Shown in pieces: positions 1 to 6,008 of a stretch of 8,881 nucleotides of DNA; positions within the stretch are counted from its first letter, which is position 1, and every line of letters starts with the position of its first letter. This stretch comes from CAZHTF01 sp964535305. Lineage in GTDB: Bacteria > Planctomycetota > Phycisphaerae > UBA1845 > Fen-1342. The DNA lies in NCBI GenBank assembly GCA_964535305.1, contig CAZHTF010000104.1, positions 1 to 8,881 of the forward strand, written 5' to 3'. The position numbers and the translations under genes are program-made. The notes under the pieces were generated by a model, which saw only the letters and a list, made by a program, of their open reading frames with translations, searched no databases and was not told the origin of the DNA.

Positions 1-1073
1 CGACGGCGGTCGCCGCGCCGCCGAAGCCCGCCGCAGCAGAAGCCATTGCTCCGCCGCGCACCGCGCCCGCCGCATCGTCGACGGCAGCCGCATCGGCCGC
101 TTCGTCGCAGTTCCAGCTTGATTCGCGTGGCGCCGCGGCACCTGCCGCGCGTGCTGCCGGCGACGGCCCGGTGCCCGCGGCGCCAGTCGTTCGAAAACTA
201 GCCCGCGAGCTCGGAATTGACATCAACCAGATCGGCGGCAGCGGCCCGAGCGGCCGCGTGCTGCGCGAAGACGTCGAGCGCCACGCGCTCGGCCATCGCG
301 GCGGACTCGCTGCGGAAGGCGCGGCGCCCGGCGTCGCCATCCCAAGCGAAGCTCTGCCCGATTTCAGCCAGTACGGCCCGATCCGACGCGAGCCGGTCAG
401 CCAGATCCGCAAGACCATCGCGCGGCAGATGACGCGAGCGTGGCTAAACGTCCCGCGCGTCACGCACGGCGATGTGGCCGACATCACCGAGCTCGAGCGC
501 AATCGCAAGCGCATGAACGAGGGCGCCAAATCGGGCGCGATCAAACTGACGATGACAGCGATCGTACTGAAGGCGGTCGCGGCGGCACTGAAGGACTTTC
601 CTCAGCTCAATTGCTCATTCGACGCGAGCACCAACGAGATTGTCTACAAGGACTACATCCACCTGGGCTGCGCGGTCGACACGCCGCGCGGGCTGGTGGT
701 GCCGGTGGTGCGTGATGCCGACAAGAAGAGCCTGCCGCAGATCGCGCGCGAGCTGGGTGAGCTATCGGATCGGGCGCGTGCGGCCAAGTTCGAGGTGGCG
801 GATCTGCGCGGTGCGAGTTTCACGGTGACGAACGTGGGCGCGCTGGGCGGCACTTTTGCGACGCCGATGGTGAATTACCCGGAAGTCGGCATTTTGGGGC
901 TGGGCAAGGCGGTGCTCCAGCCGGTGGTGTTCGAGGGGCAGATTGTGCCGCGGCTGATGATGCCGCTGTTCCTCTCGTTTGATCATCGCGTAGTGGACGG
1001 GGCCGACTCGGCCCGCTTCACGCGTGAAGTTGCGCTCTCGCTTGAGAACCCGCTGCGTCTGATCAGTATGTAG
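1..1073 (+). CDS. aceF: Dihydrolipoamide acetyltransferase (E2 of pyruvate dehydrogenase), 5' partial
   Basis: E2 core enzyme that moves the acetyl group from lipoamide to CoA in the cytoplasmic pyruvate dehydrogenase complex. The frame is open to the left edge (first full codon at base 3), so the GTG at 171 is not the start. About 56 upstream codons form an Ala/Pro-rich linker, and the N-terminal lipoyl domain(s) lie outside the window. Counting from base 171, residues 4-38 are the E3/E1-binding domain (VRKLARELGIDI...GSGPSGRVLREDV). Residues about 65-300 are the catalytic acyltransferase domain, ending with FDHRVVDGADSARF; the catalytic His is residue 272 and the Asp of HxxxDG is 276. The VTHGDVADITELE segment resembles AceF-type E2 (HVTHFD..DITELE) more than the 2-oxoglutarate type; a branched-chain E2 is less likely. 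It converges on the TPR gene 162 bp downstream. E1 and E3 genes are not visible. Confidence 0.92.
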   Translation, partial: TAVAAPPKPAAAEAIAPPRTAPAASSTAAASAASSQFQLDSRGAAAPAARAAGDGPVPAAPVVRKLARELGIDINQIGGSGPSGRVLREDVERHALGHRGGLAAEGAAPGVAIPSEALPDFSQYGPIRREPVSQIRKTIARQMTRAWLNVPRVTHGDVADITELERNRKRMNEGAKSGAIKLTMTAIVLKAVAAALKDFPQLNCSFDASTNEIVYKDYIHLGCAVDTPRGLVVPVVRDADKKSLPQIARELGELSDRARAAKFEVADLRGASFTVTNVGALGGTFATPMVNYPEVGILGLGKAVLQPVVFEGQIVPRLMMPLFLSFDHRVVDGADSARFTREVALSLENPLRLISM

Positions 1074-1235
1074 GCTGCGAGCAACGCGGTGGATCACCGT
1101 GCGAGGAGCGCGTGCAATCGCCGGTTGCGGAAGGCAACCCGCTGGGCGCCAATCGCCTCGAGTTGCACGAAAGCGGCTTCTTGCTGACGGAAGCGTGGAC
1201 GTCCGCCGATGGCAGCTCGGGCCGCAGCATCAATT
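1074..1235. other. Convergent intergenic gap with a small hairpin
   Basis: The 162 bp between the converging E2 and TPR genes hold no convincing gene. The only structure I see is GGTTGC-GGAAG-GCAACC at 1123-1139, a perfect 6-bp stem with a 5-nt loop. No T-run follows on either strand, so it is a poor intrinsic terminator; termination here may be Rho-dependent or use structure alone. Confidence 0.35.
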
Positions 1236-2309
1236 TCATCGATACGCCGCGTCGCGCAGCCACGAATTCTCCGGCCAGCGCCGCAGGGCGCTGGAGGCGA
1301 TCCAGCGCGCCATGGGCGTCTCGCCGATCTGCTGGGCGCATTCGACCAGCAGCAGTGCCTCGTTTTCGTGCAGACGATTGCCGTTGCCATGCAGCTCAAG
1401 GATCGCCGACGCGATGCGCTGCAGGTTGGGATGCCGAGCCCGCAGCGTGGGGTCGGCCCGCAGTGCGTCGCGCTCGCGCAGCAGCGCCGCGCCCAGCGAT
1501 CTCGCTCGAACCGGCAAGACACTGGGCATGTCGGCGGCCTGCCAGGCAAGCTCCAGGCCGGCCTGCCGCAGCTCGGCTTCTCTCGCGTCCATCATCATCC
1601 GCGCCACAATGCTGCAATATAGGCCTTCGCGCAGCTCCAGCGCGATCTGGTGCAGCGCGGTTACCTGCGCCGCTGGCACGTCAGTCTGTTTCAGCCGTGC
1701 GGGCAGGACCGTCTGGATCAGCACGCCCCAGCTCCGCGAAAGTGCCGGCGGGAAGCGCACCCCGGCCGACTGCGCGCCGCGTTCCACCGTATCCAGCGAA
1801 GTTCGCGTGAGCTGCGCGTGCAGCGCGCTAGCTCTGCCGACCAGCGGCATCAGGTCTTCAAAGCTGTGCGGCGCGAAGAATTCCGCAGTCAGCAGCGTGC
1901 GCACCTCGCCGATCAGCTCGCACATCGCCAGCGCGCCGTCGCCGGTGGCCGGATCCAGCGATTGAAGCGCCTCGATTGCCGACGCGCGCCCGAGCGCGTC
2001 GCCGCGAAGCGTAGCGCATAGCGCCAAGCACATGCTCATGACCGGGTCGTTAGGAAACGCGCCGGCGCCCGCCGTGAGCACGTTCCAGGCGTCGTCGAGT
2101 CGCCCGCAGAGCATCTGCGCCACGCCCAGCAGCGCGAAGGCACGGTTATAGAACGGGTCCAGCTTCAGCGTTTTCTGGAGGAGCGCAACCACCTCGTGAA
2201 TCGACTCACTTTGCAGGGCCTCGGCGAAAGCGCGGTCGGCCTGGGGCAGCGGGTGCTGCAACGCCGCGCGCAGCAGCTCGAGGCCGTCCTCGTACGAAGC
2301 GGGAGACAT
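1236..2309 (-). CDS. TPR-like protein, probably the detached C-terminal half of the upstream kinase
   Basis: A 357-aa alpha-helical protein from ATG 2309 to TGA 1238-1236. Residues about 36-90 look like two TPR-type helical repeats (VVALLQKTLKLDPFYNRAFALLG, GRLDDAWNVL...FPNDP). The rest is Ala/Leu-rich helix without a catalytic motif I recognise. It has no signal peptide or membrane segment. It lies in exactly the same reading frame as the kinase, separated only by one TGA and six sense codons (Q-G-E-L-Y-I). Membrane Ser/Thr kinases of this architecture normally continue into a long TPR-rich C-terminal region of about this size. I therefore infer that it belongs to the kinase and is separate only because of the TGA. 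It could still be made alone: GGCGAG sits 9 nt before the ATG and translation could restart after the kinase stop. ATG 2309 is the first possible start after the TGA but falls inside what looks like a continuous helical region. Confidence 0.75.
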   Translation of the reverse strand: MSPASYEDGLELLRAALQHPLPQADRAFAEALQSESIHEVVALLQKTLKLDPFYNRAFALLGVAQMLCGRLDDAWNVLTAGAGAFPNDPVMSMCLALCATLRGDALGRASAIEALQSLDPATGDGALAMCELIGEVRTLLTAEFFAPHSFEDLMPLVGRASALHAQLTRTSLDTVERGAQSAGVRFPPALSRSWGVLIQTVLPARLKQTDVPAAQVTALHQIALELREGLYCSIVARMMMDAREAELRQAGLELAWQAADMPSVLPVRARSLGAALLRERDALRADPTLRARHPNLQRIASAILELHGNGNRLHENEALLLVECAQQIGETPMARWIASSALRRWPENSWLRDAAYR

Positions 2310-2330
2310 GATGTAGAGCTCGCCTTGTCA
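2310..2330 (-). other. In-frame TGA and six-codon bridge joining kinase and TPR frames
   Basis: On the minus strand the sequence reads GTG CTG GCC TGA CAA GGC, then GAG CTC TAC ATC ATG. The kinase start (3875) and the TPR start (2309) are 1566 bases apart, exactly 522 codons, so no frameshift is involved; a single TGA at 2330-2328 breaks the frame. A C-to-T change in a GCC CGA context (CpG) would create it from an Arg codon; TGG (Trp) to TGA is another one-step route. Nonsense mutation, sequencing error, readthrough and a true gene split remain possible. Confidence 0.8.
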
Positions 2331-3875
2331 GGCCAGCACGCGCCCTCGGAGCGGCCCGAGATCGCGCCGTTCCGCCAGCGCGTCGATCTGTTCGAGCGAC
2401 TCCGCGTAGCGCTGCAATGCGTCCAGGGCCCGCACGCGGTCCAATCGCAGCGAGATCGCGTCCGCCGGTTCGTCCGCCAGCAGCGTATCAATCTGCTCGA
2501 TTGCGTTGGCCCAGGCGCCGCGTTCCAGCGCCAGGCGGATGTTGCTGCGCTGTGCGTCCGCCAGCGCCACGCGGCGGTGATCGTTGGCCTGCTGCGCGAA
2601 CTGCGTCTGGCGCTGCGCCGTGCGGCGCTGCTCGGCTTCGCGCAGCAGGGCACTGCCGGTCGCGATCAGCCCGATCGCGAGCATCAGGAGGGTGGTCAGC
2701 ACGCCTCCGACCAGGGCCTTGTTTCGCCGGGCGAATTTGGCGAGCTGGTCATAGCTGCTTGCGGGGCGGGCCAGGATCGGCTCGTCGCGTAGAAAGCGCC
2801 GCAGGTCGGCGGCCATTTCGCCGGCGCTTGCGTAGCGGCGTGCGCGGTCCTTTTCGAGCGCGCGGGCGACGATGGTCTCCACGTCGCGCGGCAGCGTGCG
2901 GTCCAGGCTACGCAGCCGCGTCGGCTCGTCCTCGTTCAAGGCCCGCAGCGCCTCGGGCAGCAGTTTTCCGCGCAGGTCGTGCGGCAGGCGCCCGCTCAGC
3001 AGCTCGAACAGCACCACGCCTAGCGCGTAAATGTCCGAACGTGTATCGATCTCCGCGGACTTTCCGCGAGCCTGCTCCGGCGACATGTACGCCAGCGTGC
3101 CGACGATCTGTCCGACCTCGGTTTGGGTGGTGACGCGCTGCAGGTCGGAGTCGACCGTCCGCGCGACACCGAAGTCCAGCACCTTTGGCTGGCCCGCGTC
3201 GGTGACCAGGATGTTTGCCGGCTTCAGGTCGCGGTGGATGATGCCCTGCTGATGGGCGTACTGCACGGCGTCGGCGACCTGGGCCACGAGCTCAAGCCGA
3301 TCGCGCAGCGGCAGCGGCGCCGCCACCGCGTTGCTCGCACGCTGCCCTGAGGCGTGCTCGGTCAGCCGTCTGCCGCGCACCAGCTCCATCGCGAAGTACG
3401 GCTGCGGGCCGTCGCCCAGTTCCGCGGCGCCGGATTCGAAGATCTGCGCGATTCCGGGGTGCGCCAGCCGCGCCAGCAGATCCTGCTCAAGCTCAAAGCG
3501 CCGCAGCATTACGCGCCATTGGTCGGCGCTCATGTCGAGCGGTTTGCGGACGAGCTTGAGCGCGACGGTCCGCCGCGGACGTGCCTGCTGCGCCTCGTAG
3601 ACCACGCCGAAGCCGCCGGCGCCGATTCGCGCGCTCAGCGTGAATCCGCCGATCTGATGGCCGATCAGCCGGTCGCGCTCGGGCTGCGCGGCGGAGGAGC
3701 GCGTCAGCGTGTTGTCCGCTGTGCGCACGGCGCGATCAAGCAGATCCTGCACCAGGCGGGCCAGCGCTTCCTCGTTCGGCAATAGTTCCGAGAGCAACCG
3801 TCGGCGCGCGAGCGGGTCAAGCGCGACGGCTTTCTCAAACAGCGCGCGGACGCGCGCGAAGGTCTCACGCGTCAC
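2328..3875 (-). CDS. Membrane-anchored Ser/Thr protein kinase (PknB/Hanks type)
   Basis: Phosphorylates Ser/Thr residues of unknown targets; its kinase domain is cytoplasmic. Of 515 aa, the kinase domain spans about 78-363. It shows the Gly-rich loop IGAGGFG (84-90), ATP-binding Lys in VALK (107), catalytic loop HRDLKPAN (214-221, Asp 216), DFG (234-236), activation-segment SPE (265-267) and DIYALG (281-286). All key residues are present, so it should be active. An N-terminal helical segment (1-60) of the MTRETFARVRALFEKAV type is typical of this subfamily. One membrane helix lies at about 388-411, followed by an Arg/Gln-rich helical region and a TPR-like stretch (450-503). The start is GTG, overlapping the sigma gene stop by 11 bp (GTGACGCGTGA), with GGGGGA just upstream as ribosome site. 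The protein ends at an abrupt TGA in the middle of a helical repeat; the same frame resumes in the TPR gene, so the full form was probably about 879 codons. Confidence 0.9.
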   Translation of the reverse strand: MTRETFARVRALFEKAVALDPLARRRLLSELLPNEEALARLVQDLLDRAVRTADNTLTRSSAAQPERDRLIGHQIGGFTLSARIGAGGFGVVYEAQQARPRRTVALKLVRKPLDMSADQWRVMLRRFELEQDLLARLAHPGIAQIFESGAAELGDGPQPYFAMELVRGRRLTEHASGQRASNAVAAPLPLRDRLELVAQVADAVQYAHQQGIIHRDLKPANILVTDAGQPKVLDFGVARTVDSDLQRVTTQTEVGQIVGTLAYMSPEQARGKSAEIDTRSDIYALGVVLFELLSGRLPHDLRGKLLPEALRALNEDEPTRLRSLDRTLPRDVETIVARALEKDRARRYASAGEMAADLRRFLRDEPILARPASSYDQLAKFARRNKALVGGVLTTLLMLAIGLIATGSALLREAEQRRTAQRQTQFAQQANDHRRVALADAQRSNIRLALERGAWANAIEQIDTLLADEPADAISLRLDRVRALDALQRYAESLEQIDALAERRDLGPLRGRVLA

Positions 3876-4443
3876 TGTCGTCCCCCAACCGCTGTGCCAG
3901 CCAGGCGCGCGCGAAGCGCCAGTCGCTCTCGACCGTGCTCAATCCGCGCCCGAGCGACTCCGCGATCTCCGCGTTGCTCATCAGCCGGAAGAACTTCAGC
4001 TCGGTGACCAGCCAGAGGTGCTCATCAAACTCGCGCAGCTGCTCGAGCGTGTCATGCAGCGCGATCAGATCAAGCTCGCGGCACTGCACGGCGAACTCCT
4101 GCTCGATCTGCGCCGTGCCGATGCGCGCGTTGCCCCCGCCGCGCTTCTGCGCCCCGCGCCGCCGCACGTGATCCAGCAATCGGTTTCGGATCATGCGCGA
4201 GGCGAGCGCGAAGAAGCGTCCCGGAGCTTCGAACTGAAACGCCTTCAGGTCGCTCTCAAGCAAGTCGATCAGCGCTTCGTGCAGCAGCGCCGTGGCTTGC
4301 AGCGTATCGCGCTCGCCGCGATAGACCGCGTGCGCCTGCCGCCGCAGCGGCTCGTACACGAGCGGCAGCAGTCTCTCCCAGGCGCCGCTATCGCCGCGGT
4401 TGAGGTCGTTCAGGCAGCGCTGAATCTCGCCTTGATCTTGCAT
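3865..4443 (-). CDS. ECF-type RNA polymerase sigma factor, kinase-linked group
   Basis: A 192-aa sigma-70 family factor that would direct RNA polymerase to a specific promoter set. The sigma-2 region is at about 20-98 (LLPLVYEPLRRQA..., TALLHEALIDLL, then RFFALASRMIRNRLLDHVRRR, the core and -10 binding part). The sigma-4 region is at about 127-188, with helix-turn-helix MSNAEIAESLGRGLSTVESDW (155-175) for -35 recognition. The size and the LHEA / DHVRRR..KR pattern fit the ECF-like group common in Planctomycetes and Xanthomonads that is encoded beside Ser/Thr kinases. No anti-sigma factor is encoded; instead the gene overlaps the kinase by 11 bp, suggesting translational coupling and control through phosphorylation (inference). 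ATG 4443 is preceded by GGGGA with a 7-nt gap, and a candidate promoter lies upstream at 4495-4523. Confidence 0.9.
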   Translation of the reverse strand: MQDQGEIQRCLNDLNRGDSGAWERLLPLVYEPLRRQAHAVYRGERDTLQATALLHEALIDLLESDLKAFQFEAPGRFFALASRMIRNRLLDHVRRRGAQKRGGGNARIGTAQIEQEFAVQCRELDLIALHDTLEQLREFDEHLWLVTELKFFRLMSNAEIAESLGRGLSTVESDWRFARAWLAQRLGDDSDA

Positions 4444-4494
4444 GCGTGAATCCCCGCGCTACGCGCTTCGCCGAATGGGTCGTGAACTGTAGGA

Positions 4495-4523
4495 ATTTTG
4501 CGACGTCGGATCGCGACAGGCAA
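4495..4523 (-). promoter_or_regulatory. Candidate sigma-70-type promoter of the sigma/kinase operon
   Basis: On the minus strand: TTGCCT (4523-4518), a 17-bp spacer, then CAAAAT (4500-4495). Each hexamer matches 4 of 6 consensus bases with ideal spacing. The predicted RNA start near 4488 gives a leader of about 45 nt before ATG 4443. This is a by-eye match only. An inverted repeat lies 6 bp upstream of the -35 box. Confidence 0.4.
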
Positions 4524-4529
4524 CAGGCA

Positions 4530-4562
4530 TCCTGCACCAGCGACGTGCAGGAGGTGTCCTGC
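4530..4562. repeat. Overlapping inverted repeats upstream of the sigma promoter
   Basis: TCCTGCA (4530-4536) and TGCAGGA (4546-4552) form a perfect 7-bp inverted repeat with a 9-nt gap. GCAGGA (4547-4552) can instead pair with TCCTGC (4557-4562) over a 4-nt loop GGTG. The central arm is thus shared by two mutually exclusive pairings. The placement just upstream of the candidate -35 box of the sigma gene suits a regulator binding site; a transcribed switch is possible only if RNA from elsewhere covers it. Confidence 0.45.
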
Positions 4563-4605
4563 TCGAGCGCAGTCGAGGTGCAGCGGGCGCTTGCGATCTG
4601 CCGTG

Positions 4606-4645
4606 CGCGGATGCGACGGTTCTCGCAAGTCCGCGGGAATTTCCC
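4606..4645. repeat. Hairpin and adjoining palindrome in the divergent region
   Basis: CGCGGATGCGA (4606-4616) pairs with TCGCA (4623-4627) and TCCGCG (4630-4635), giving an 11-bp stem with a 2-nt AG bulge and the loop CGGTTC. It runs directly into the palindrome GGGAATTTCCC (4635-4645). There is no T-run, so a terminator is unlikely. An operator or protein-binding site between the divergent sigma and PEP-CTERM genes is the simplest reading. Confidence 0.4.
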
Positions 4646-4731
4646 AAAGGGTTTCGCCAGGCATTTTCGCTGGTTGATGTGCCGAGGCGCCGGCGTGTGC
4701 CGGGCCCGCGATCAACGAAAGCGAGGGACAC

Positions 4732-5550
4732 ATGTTCACGACGACGAATGTTGCACGTCAGATGGTTCGCACGGCCGCGGCTCTGCTGAGCGTGGCGCCG
4801 GTTCCATGGCTGGCCGCCGGGAACAGCGCGCTGCAATTCGACGGGAACGACATTGCCAGCGTGCCGCACAACGCGCTTTTTGACTCCATCGAGCAGCGCG
4901 ACGCGGTCACGATCGACGCCTGGATCCGCATCGATTCGTTTCCGCAGGGCTGGTTCTCGATCATCGACAAGTACGAGAGCTCGGTCGACTTTGGCTGGAC
5001 TTTCCAGGTCTCCAGCGTCGGATCCGCGCGCACGCTTCAGTTCGTCGGCGGGCACGGTCCTACCGCGGCCGTGCCCTGGGCGCCGACGCCGGGAACCTGG
5101 AACCACGTGGCGATGTCGTACGAGCGCTCCGCCGGGCGTATCGACTTCTTCGTGAATGGCGGGCTGCTGGCGTCGCGCCCGTACAACGCGGACATACAGG
5201 ACACTAACGGCGAACCGATGTACCTGGGCTACAACCCATCCGGCGGCAATGAATACTGCCACGGCGCCATCGACGAGCTGCGGCTCTGGAAACGGGCGCT
5301 CTCGGCCAGCGAGATCGCCTCGGTGTACAACCGCGGACTCAATGGGGACGAGTACGGCCTGGGCGCCGTCTGGTCGTTTGACGAGGGGGCCGGTGGAATC
5401 TTCCGCGATCGCGGCGGCCACGGCATTCACGGTTCGCTGAACAGCGGATCGGCGTCGCCAACCTGGATCACGTCGCCTGTTCCCGAACCGTCATCGCTGG
5501 CGCTGCTGGCTGCGGGCAGTGCGTTGGCTTTGATTCGCCGGCGCGCCTGA
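4732..5550 (+). CDS. Secreted LamG-like domain protein with PEP-CTERM sorting signal
   Basis: A 272-aa exported protein of unknown ligand. Residues 1 to about 30 form a signal peptide (hydrophobic AAALLSVAPVPWLAAG). Residues about 31-202 form a concanavalin A/LamG-like jelly-roll domain: SALQFDGND at its start, TWNHVAMSYERSAGRIDFFVNG in the middle, and the characteristic GAIDELRLWKRALSASEIASVYN end. The C-terminus is a classic PEP-CTERM tripartite tail: PEP at 251-253, a short hydrophobic helix (SLALLAAGSALALI) and terminal RRRA. Such tails are recognised by an exosortase/archaeosortase-type membrane protease; none is encoded here. LamG-like domains often bind carbohydrate or mediate adhesion, so a surface or matrix role is inferred. 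ATG 4732 is chosen for the GAGGGA site 3 nt upstream; M11 (4762) is the alternative. It is divergent from the sigma gene and is probably a single-gene unit. Confidence 0.88.
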   Translation: MFTTTNVARQMVRTAAALLSVAPVPWLAAGNSALQFDGNDIASVPHNALFDSIEQRDAVTIDAWIRIDSFPQGWFSIIDKYESSVDFGWTFQVSSVGSARTLQFVGGHGPTAAVPWAPTPGTWNHVAMSYERSAGRIDFFVNGGLLASRPYNADIQDTNGEPMYLGYNPSGGNEYCHGAIDELRLWKRALSASEIASVYNRGLNGDEYGLGAVWSFDEGAGGIFRDRGGHGIHGSLNSGSASPTWITSPVPEPSSLALLAAGSALALIRRRA

Positions 5551-5588
5551 CTCGCTCGCGCTAAAGATCGACGCTCCAAGGCTCCTAC

Positions 5589-5628
5589 GCGCGGCCGTGC
5601 CGGGCGAATGCACCCGGCGCGGCTGCGT
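5589..5628 (+). terminator. Strong hairpin after the PEP-CTERM gene
   Basis: Begins 38 nt after the stop codon at 5550. GCCGTGCCGGG (5594-5604) pairs with CCCGGCGCGGC (5613-5623) with one G-U wobble and an 8-nt loop CGAATGCA. The stem extends five more pairs outward (two wobbles) to 5589 and 5628. Only a weak T-containing stretch (CGTTGTCG) follows, so it is terminator-like rather than a textbook intrinsic terminator. Confidence 0.5.
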
Positions 5629-5657
5629 CGTTGTCGAGCGCGGGTGCATATCGCTAT

Positions 5658-5707
5658 GGGTTGCAAGCAAGCGCCGGCCCAACCGCGCCGGCGCTTGATT
5701 GCAACCC
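5658..5707. repeat. Long near-perfect 21-bp inverted repeat
   Basis: Two 21-nt arms at 5658-5678 and 5687-5707 match at 20 of 21 positions around an 8-nt centre (CCAACCGC). The outer part is GGGTTGCAA / TTGCAACCC and the inner part CAAGCGCCGGC / GCCGGCGCTTG, with one mismatch (G5667 against A5698). There is no U-run on either side. It could be a bidirectional terminator, a REP-like extragenic palindrome or a small transposon-derived element. It lies 42 bp before the tRNA promoter. Confidence 0.7.
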
Positions 5708-5748
5708 TGAGCGAGACGTACCCTTTTCACGCGCAGCGCTGAAGCGAT

Positions 5749-5777
5749 TTGACCCGCTCGCAGCGGCTCCATATCAT
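5749..5777 (+). promoter_or_regulatory. Promoter of tRNA-Glu
   Basis: TTGACC (5749-5754), a 17-bp spacer and TATCAT (5772-5777): each box matches 5 of 6 consensus bases with optimal spacing. The predicted RNA start is near 5784, leaving a leader of about 16 nt before the tRNA at 5801. The stretch just after the -10 box is C-rich (CCCCCG), like the GC-rich discriminators of stable-RNA promoters under stringent control. Confidence 0.75.
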
Positions 5778-5800
5778 CCCCCGTTCTTCGGGCCGCGACT

Positions 5801-5873
5801 GCCCCCATCGTCTAGAGGCCTAGGACACCGGCTTTTCAAGCCGAGAACAGGGGTTCGAATCCCCTTGGGGGCG
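5801..5873 (+). tRNA. tRNA-Glu (anticodon TTC)
   Basis: A 73-nt cloverleaf. The acceptor stem GCCCCCA (5801-5807) pairs with TGGGGGC (5866-5872), with discriminator G5873. The D arm GTCTAGAGGCCTAGGAC is nearly identical to bacterial tRNA-Glu. The anticodon loop TTTTCAA (5833-5839) holds TTC at 5835-5837. The T arm is AGGGG-TTCGAAT-CCCCT (5849-5865). The anticodon stem has four good pairs and a C-A mismatch at its outer end (position 27-43). The 3' CCA is not encoded (GTTT follows), so it must be added by nucleotidyltransferase. It has its own promoter and a terminator-like hairpin. Confidence 0.96.
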
Positions 5874-5886
5874 TTTCCCGCCGCGA

Positions 5887-5911
5887 GCGCGATCCTCATC
5901 GCGCCGTTTCT
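5887..5911 (+). terminator. Terminator-like hairpin after tRNA-Glu
   Basis: A perfect 7-bp stem, GCGCGAT (5887-5893) with ATCGCGC (5898-5904), and tetraloop CCTC, followed by CGTTTCTC. It starts 14 nt after the tRNA. The T-tract is short, so termination strength is uncertain. The rest of 5905-6008 holds no gene that I can support. Confidence 0.5.
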
Positions 5912-6008
5912 CGCGCGCTCCATCTTGCGCTTTGTGCGGAGCGCCAAGTGCCATCTGCGCGTCGAGCGGCAGGCGCGTCCTGCGTCCGTTCCGCAGCGTC
6001 ATTTGCAT

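Noticed and set aside
171..173. GTG as start of the E2 gene
   Set aside because: The frame is open to the left edge and the upstream codons form the expected Ala/Pro linker.
1099..1965. 288-codon plus-strand frame opposite the TPR gene
   Set aside because: Low-complexity Ser/Arg/Ala composition; the minus-strand frame has coherent TPR-like helices and continues the kinase frame.
2328..2330. TGA as a selenocysteine codon
   Set aside because: It lies in a helical repeat with no redox context; I see no convincing selenocysteine insertion hairpin just downstream, and no selenoprotein kinase of this type is known to me.
3709..4449. 246-codon plus-strand frame spanning kinase and sigma genes
   Set aside because: Antisense to two clear protein families, with no domain of its own.
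4459..5430. 323-codon minus-strand frame across the divergent region and PEP-CTERM gene
   Set aside because: It is antisense to a convincing secreted protein, crosses the control region and has no recognisable motif.
5801..5873. tRNA-Glu as an integration site of a genomic island
   Set aside because: No integrase, no repeated tRNA 3' end and no base-composition break are visible on either side.
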